From: Nannocystis sp.
Lineage (GTDB): Bacteria; Myxococcota_A; Polyangia; Nannocystales; Nannocystaceae
NCBI RefSeq assembly: GCF_016714285.1
Contig: NZ_JADJNN010000016.1
Span: 124,001-188,000, forward strand
Reading direction: 5' to 3'
DNA length: 64,000 nucleotides
A program made the translations under genes and the position numbers. Each line of letters opens with the position of its first letter. Within the stretch, counting starts at the first letter, position 1. The notes under the pieces were generated by a model, which saw only the letters and a list, made by a program, of their open reading frames with translations, was not told where the DNA came from and did no database searches. Of this stretch, positions 62,287 through 64,000 are shown one piece after another.

Positions 62287-63063
62287 TCAGGCTGTCTCGC
62301 CGCCGTCGATCGCCAGGGCCTGGCCGGTGATGCCGTCGGCGGCGCGGCTGGCGAGGTAGGCGACCAGGGCGGCGACCTCCTCGGGGCTGCGCAGGCGCTG
62401 CTGCGGCGAGAAGCGGGCCAGGGTGGCGCGGGCCTCGTCGGCGCTGCGACCGGTGGCGGCCTGGATGTTCTCGCTGGCGCGCGCGACGATGTCGGTGTCG
62501 GTGAAGCCGGGGCAGACGGCGTTGACGGTGACGCGCTTGCTGGCGAGCTCGACCGCGAGGGCGCGGGTGAGGCCGACGAGGCCGGCCTTGCTGGCGGTGT
62601 AGGCCGCGGTGTAGGCGTAGCCCTTGAGCGCGGCGGTCGAGGCGATGTTGATGACGCGACCCCAGCCGACGCGCACCATGCCCGGGACGAGCGCGCGGGT
62701 GAGGGCGAAGGGGGCGCCGAGGTTCAGGGCCATGAGGGCGGCCCAGTGCTCGTCGTCGGTGCGGGCGAGTGGGGCGGAGTGGGCGGCGCCGGCGTTGTTG
62801 ACGAGGACCTGCACGGGGGCGCCGAGCTGGTCGCAGAGGCTGGCGAGTTCGCCGAGGAAGCGGTCGCGGTCGGCGGGGTCGGCGAGCTCGCAGGGCAGGG
62901 CGTTGACCGGTCCGCGGGCGAGTGGGCGGAGCTCGTCGACGAGGACGTCGAGGGCCCGGCGGTCGCGGCCGCCGAGGACGAGGGCGTGCTCGGGGGCGAG
63001 GGCGTGGGCGATGGCGCGGCCGATGCCGCGGCTGGCCCCGGTGATGAGCGCGAGGGGTCGCAT
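62287..63063 (-). CDS. Short-chain dehydrogenase/reductase
   Basis: 258 residues. NAD(P)-binding TGASRGIG, NNAG, catalytic Ser in NIAST, Tyr-x3-Lys in AAYTASKAG, and CPGFTDTDI. Similar to FabG/3-hydroxyacyl or hydroxybutyrate dehydrogenases. Reduces or oxidises a hydroxy/keto substrate; which one is not clear. TACACT lies 8 nt before the ATG. Converges on the ligase gene across the GGACAG array. Confidence 0.93.
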   Translation of the reverse strand: MRPLALITGASRGIGRAIAHALAPEHALVLGGRDRRALDVLVDELRPLARGPVNALPCELADPADRDRFLGELASLCDQLGAPVQVLVNNAGAAHSAPLARTDDEHWAALMALNLGAPFALTRALVPGMVRVGWGRVINIASTAALKGYAYTAAYTASKAGLVGLTRALAVELASKRVTVNAVCPGFTDTDIVARASENIQAATGRSADEARATLARFSPQQRLRSPEEVAALVAYLASRAADGITGQALAIDGGETA

Positions 63064-63071
63064 GTCGGGCC

Positions 63072-63077
63072 AGTGTA
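63072..63077 (-). promoter_or_regulatory. -10-like TACACT, 8 nt before start
   Basis: Minus-strand TACACT, GGCCCGAC, ATG of the SDR gene. Confidence 0.5.
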
Positions 63078-63098
63078 GCGGCTGGCCGCTGGCCGCGA

Positions 63099-64000
63099 CT
63101 AGCCGCCGAGCGGCATGAGGTCGGGAGATCCGGGATCGACCCTCTTGGTCGGCGGGGTGACGGCCTTGGTCGGCGCGCTGGTGTCCTTCTTGCGCGGGCG
63201 CTGCGTCGCGGGTTGCGGCGCGCGGCGCTGCAGCGCGTCGGCGCGGTCGAGCTCCTGGTCGTGGTCGGGCACGAGCTGCAGGGCGAGCTCGTCGTAGCCG
63301 TCGGCGCGCAGGGTGAGGGCGATTTGCGTGGCGCCCTGCGGCACGCGGACGCCTGCGGGGTCGCTGGTGCTGCCGATGCGTCGGCCCTGGGTGTCGAAGA
63401 TCTCGGCCGCGACCGCGCCGGTGCGGATCTTCAGGCTGACCTCGGGGACAGGTTGCAGCGGGAGCAGCTCGGGGCTGGCCTTGGTGGGCGCCGGCTCGAG
63501 CGGGAGCAGCTCGGGGTTGGCGGCGACCCTGGCCGCGCGGGCGGCTCGCTTGGGGTGGTCGGCGGCGGCCGGGGCGTCGTCGGCGATCACGAGGACGGTG
63601 GTCACGACGCCGGCGGCGGCGACGGCCGCGAGCAGCGGTGCGAGCCAGCGGCGGCGCGGCGCGGGCGGTGCCTCGCCGCGGAAGCCGACGGCCTGCCCGG
63701 CGGCGAGCGGGCGCGGCAGCTTCTCGACGACGACGGTGACCGGGGCGGCGCCAGTGCCGGTCGCGCTGGCGGCGGCGGCGAACTCGGTCATCGACTGGAA
63801 GCGCAGCGCGGGGTCCTTCTGCAGCGCCTTGAGGATGATCGCCTCGACCTCGGGGGCGATGTTTAACTTGGGGTCGACGCTGCTCGGGCGCGGCGGGGGC
63901 TCGAACATCTGCTTGTTGAGCAGGCCCATGAAGGTGTCGGCGTGGAAGGGTCGATCGCCGGTGAGCAGCTCGAAGAGGATCACGCCGGTGGCGTAGATGT
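63099..64000 (-). CDS. Ser/Thr protein kinase with PEGA-like tail (N-terminus beyond edge)
   Basis: About 300 C-terminal residues visible. Starts within kinase subdomain IX (IYATGVILFELLTGDRPFHA), continues through subdomain XI (ALQKDPALRF), then a linker, one membrane helix (LAPLLAAVAAAGVVTTVLVI), a Pro/Ala-rich stretch and a PEGA-like domain (VPQGATQIALTLRADGYDEL). Hanks-type kinases with extracytoplasmic PEGA tails are abundant in myxobacteria and sense surface or peptidoglycan cues. Catalytic loop is outside the window. Confidence 0.9.
   Translation of the reverse strand, partial: IYATGVILFELLTGDRPFHADTFMGLLNKQMFEPPPRPSSVDPKLNIAPEVEAIILKALQKDPALRFQSMTEFAAAASATGTGAAPVTVVVEKLPRPLAAGQAVGFRGEAPPAPRRRWLAPLLAAVAAAGVVTTVLVIADDAPAAADHPKRAARAARVAANPELLPLEPAPTKASPELLPLQPVPEVSLKIRTGAVAAEIFDTQGRRIGSTSDPAGVRVPQGATQIALTLRADGYDELALQLVPDHDQELDRADALQRRAPQPATQRPRKKDTSAPTKAVTPPTKRVDPGSPDLMPLGG

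Overview
The window looks like chromosome from a high-GC (roughly 70% by eye) member of the Myxococcota, most like the Nannocystaceae (Nannocystis/Plesiocystis type). The evidence is the number of secreted lipoproteins in which the lipidated Cys is followed by a Ser/Thr/Gly/Glu/Asp-rich linker, a MYXO-CTERM-like C-terminus, DUF4215 Cys-rich repeats, Ser/Thr kinases with PEGA-type tails, and strong G/C at third codon positions. No rRNA, tRNA, CRISPR array, transposase, integrase or prophage gene was seen.

Layout. 1-4.5 kb: three surface lipoproteins (FG-GAP-like and beta-propeller) and a small LytTR regulator that has lost its receiver domain. 4.6-7.1 kb: two frameshifted genes, an MmeI-like DNA methyltransferase remnant and a membrane protein. 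7.1-12.9 kb: membrane protein, sigma-70 factor, GNAT acetyltransferase, glycine-rich RRM protein and a Uup-like ABC-F ATPase. 13-19.4 kb: lipoproteins, SGNH hydrolase, SpoT-like HD hydrolase, MYXO-CTERM-like protein, PHP-type phosphoesterase. 19.5-24 kb: RegB/RegA-like two-component pair, ThpR and two dipeptide-type ABC permeases. 24.2-32.7 kb: operon of a YqiJ-like membrane protein, a YqiK-type flotillin and a 1812-residue DUF3686-type AAA ATPase. 32.8-37 kb: BPL-N-like Tat protein, lipoproteins, ApaG and a glutaredoxin-HesB-rhodanese fusion. 37.1-39.9 kb: LOG-family protein plus a SIR2-domain protein interrupted by a long poly-C tract. 40.5-51.5 kb: helix-hairpin-helix outer-membrane barrel, three exported staphylococcal-type nucleases, two lamin-tail-domain lipoproteins, thymidine kinase and a nucleoside transporter. 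51.5-59.2 kb: 2OG oxygenase, penicillin-acylase-family lipoprotein, spermidine-synthase-like membrane protein and a Cys-rich/fibrinogen-like lipoprotein. 59.3-62.2 kb: two unknown proteins and a frameshifted ATP-dependent DNA ligase. 62.3-64 kb: SDR oxidoreductase and the C-terminal part of a Ser/Thr kinase that runs off the edge.

How genes may work together. The 40.5-51.5 kb block reads as a DNA-scavenging module: exported nucleases cut external DNA, LTD and HhH-barrel proteins hold it at the surface, NupC imports nucleosides and thymidine kinase traps them. LOG and SIR2 are co-oriented and 18 nt apart, and their full-length product seems switchable by slippage in a C tract, which suggests a phase-variable nucleotide-based (possibly defence) system. 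The flotillin operon couples a membrane scaffold to a giant ATPase.

Three patterns run through the window. (i) At least 18 genes have a TANNNT -10-like hexamer only 5-9 nt before the start codon, as expected for leaderless mRNAs; this also decides several GTG/TTG starts. (ii) Direct repeats with a 59-73 bp period recur, several of them copies of a gene's own 3' end spanning its stop codon. (iii) The octamer GGACAGGT is over-represented. Four apparent +/-1 frameshifts sit in C/G runs; sequencing error cannot be excluded for any of them.
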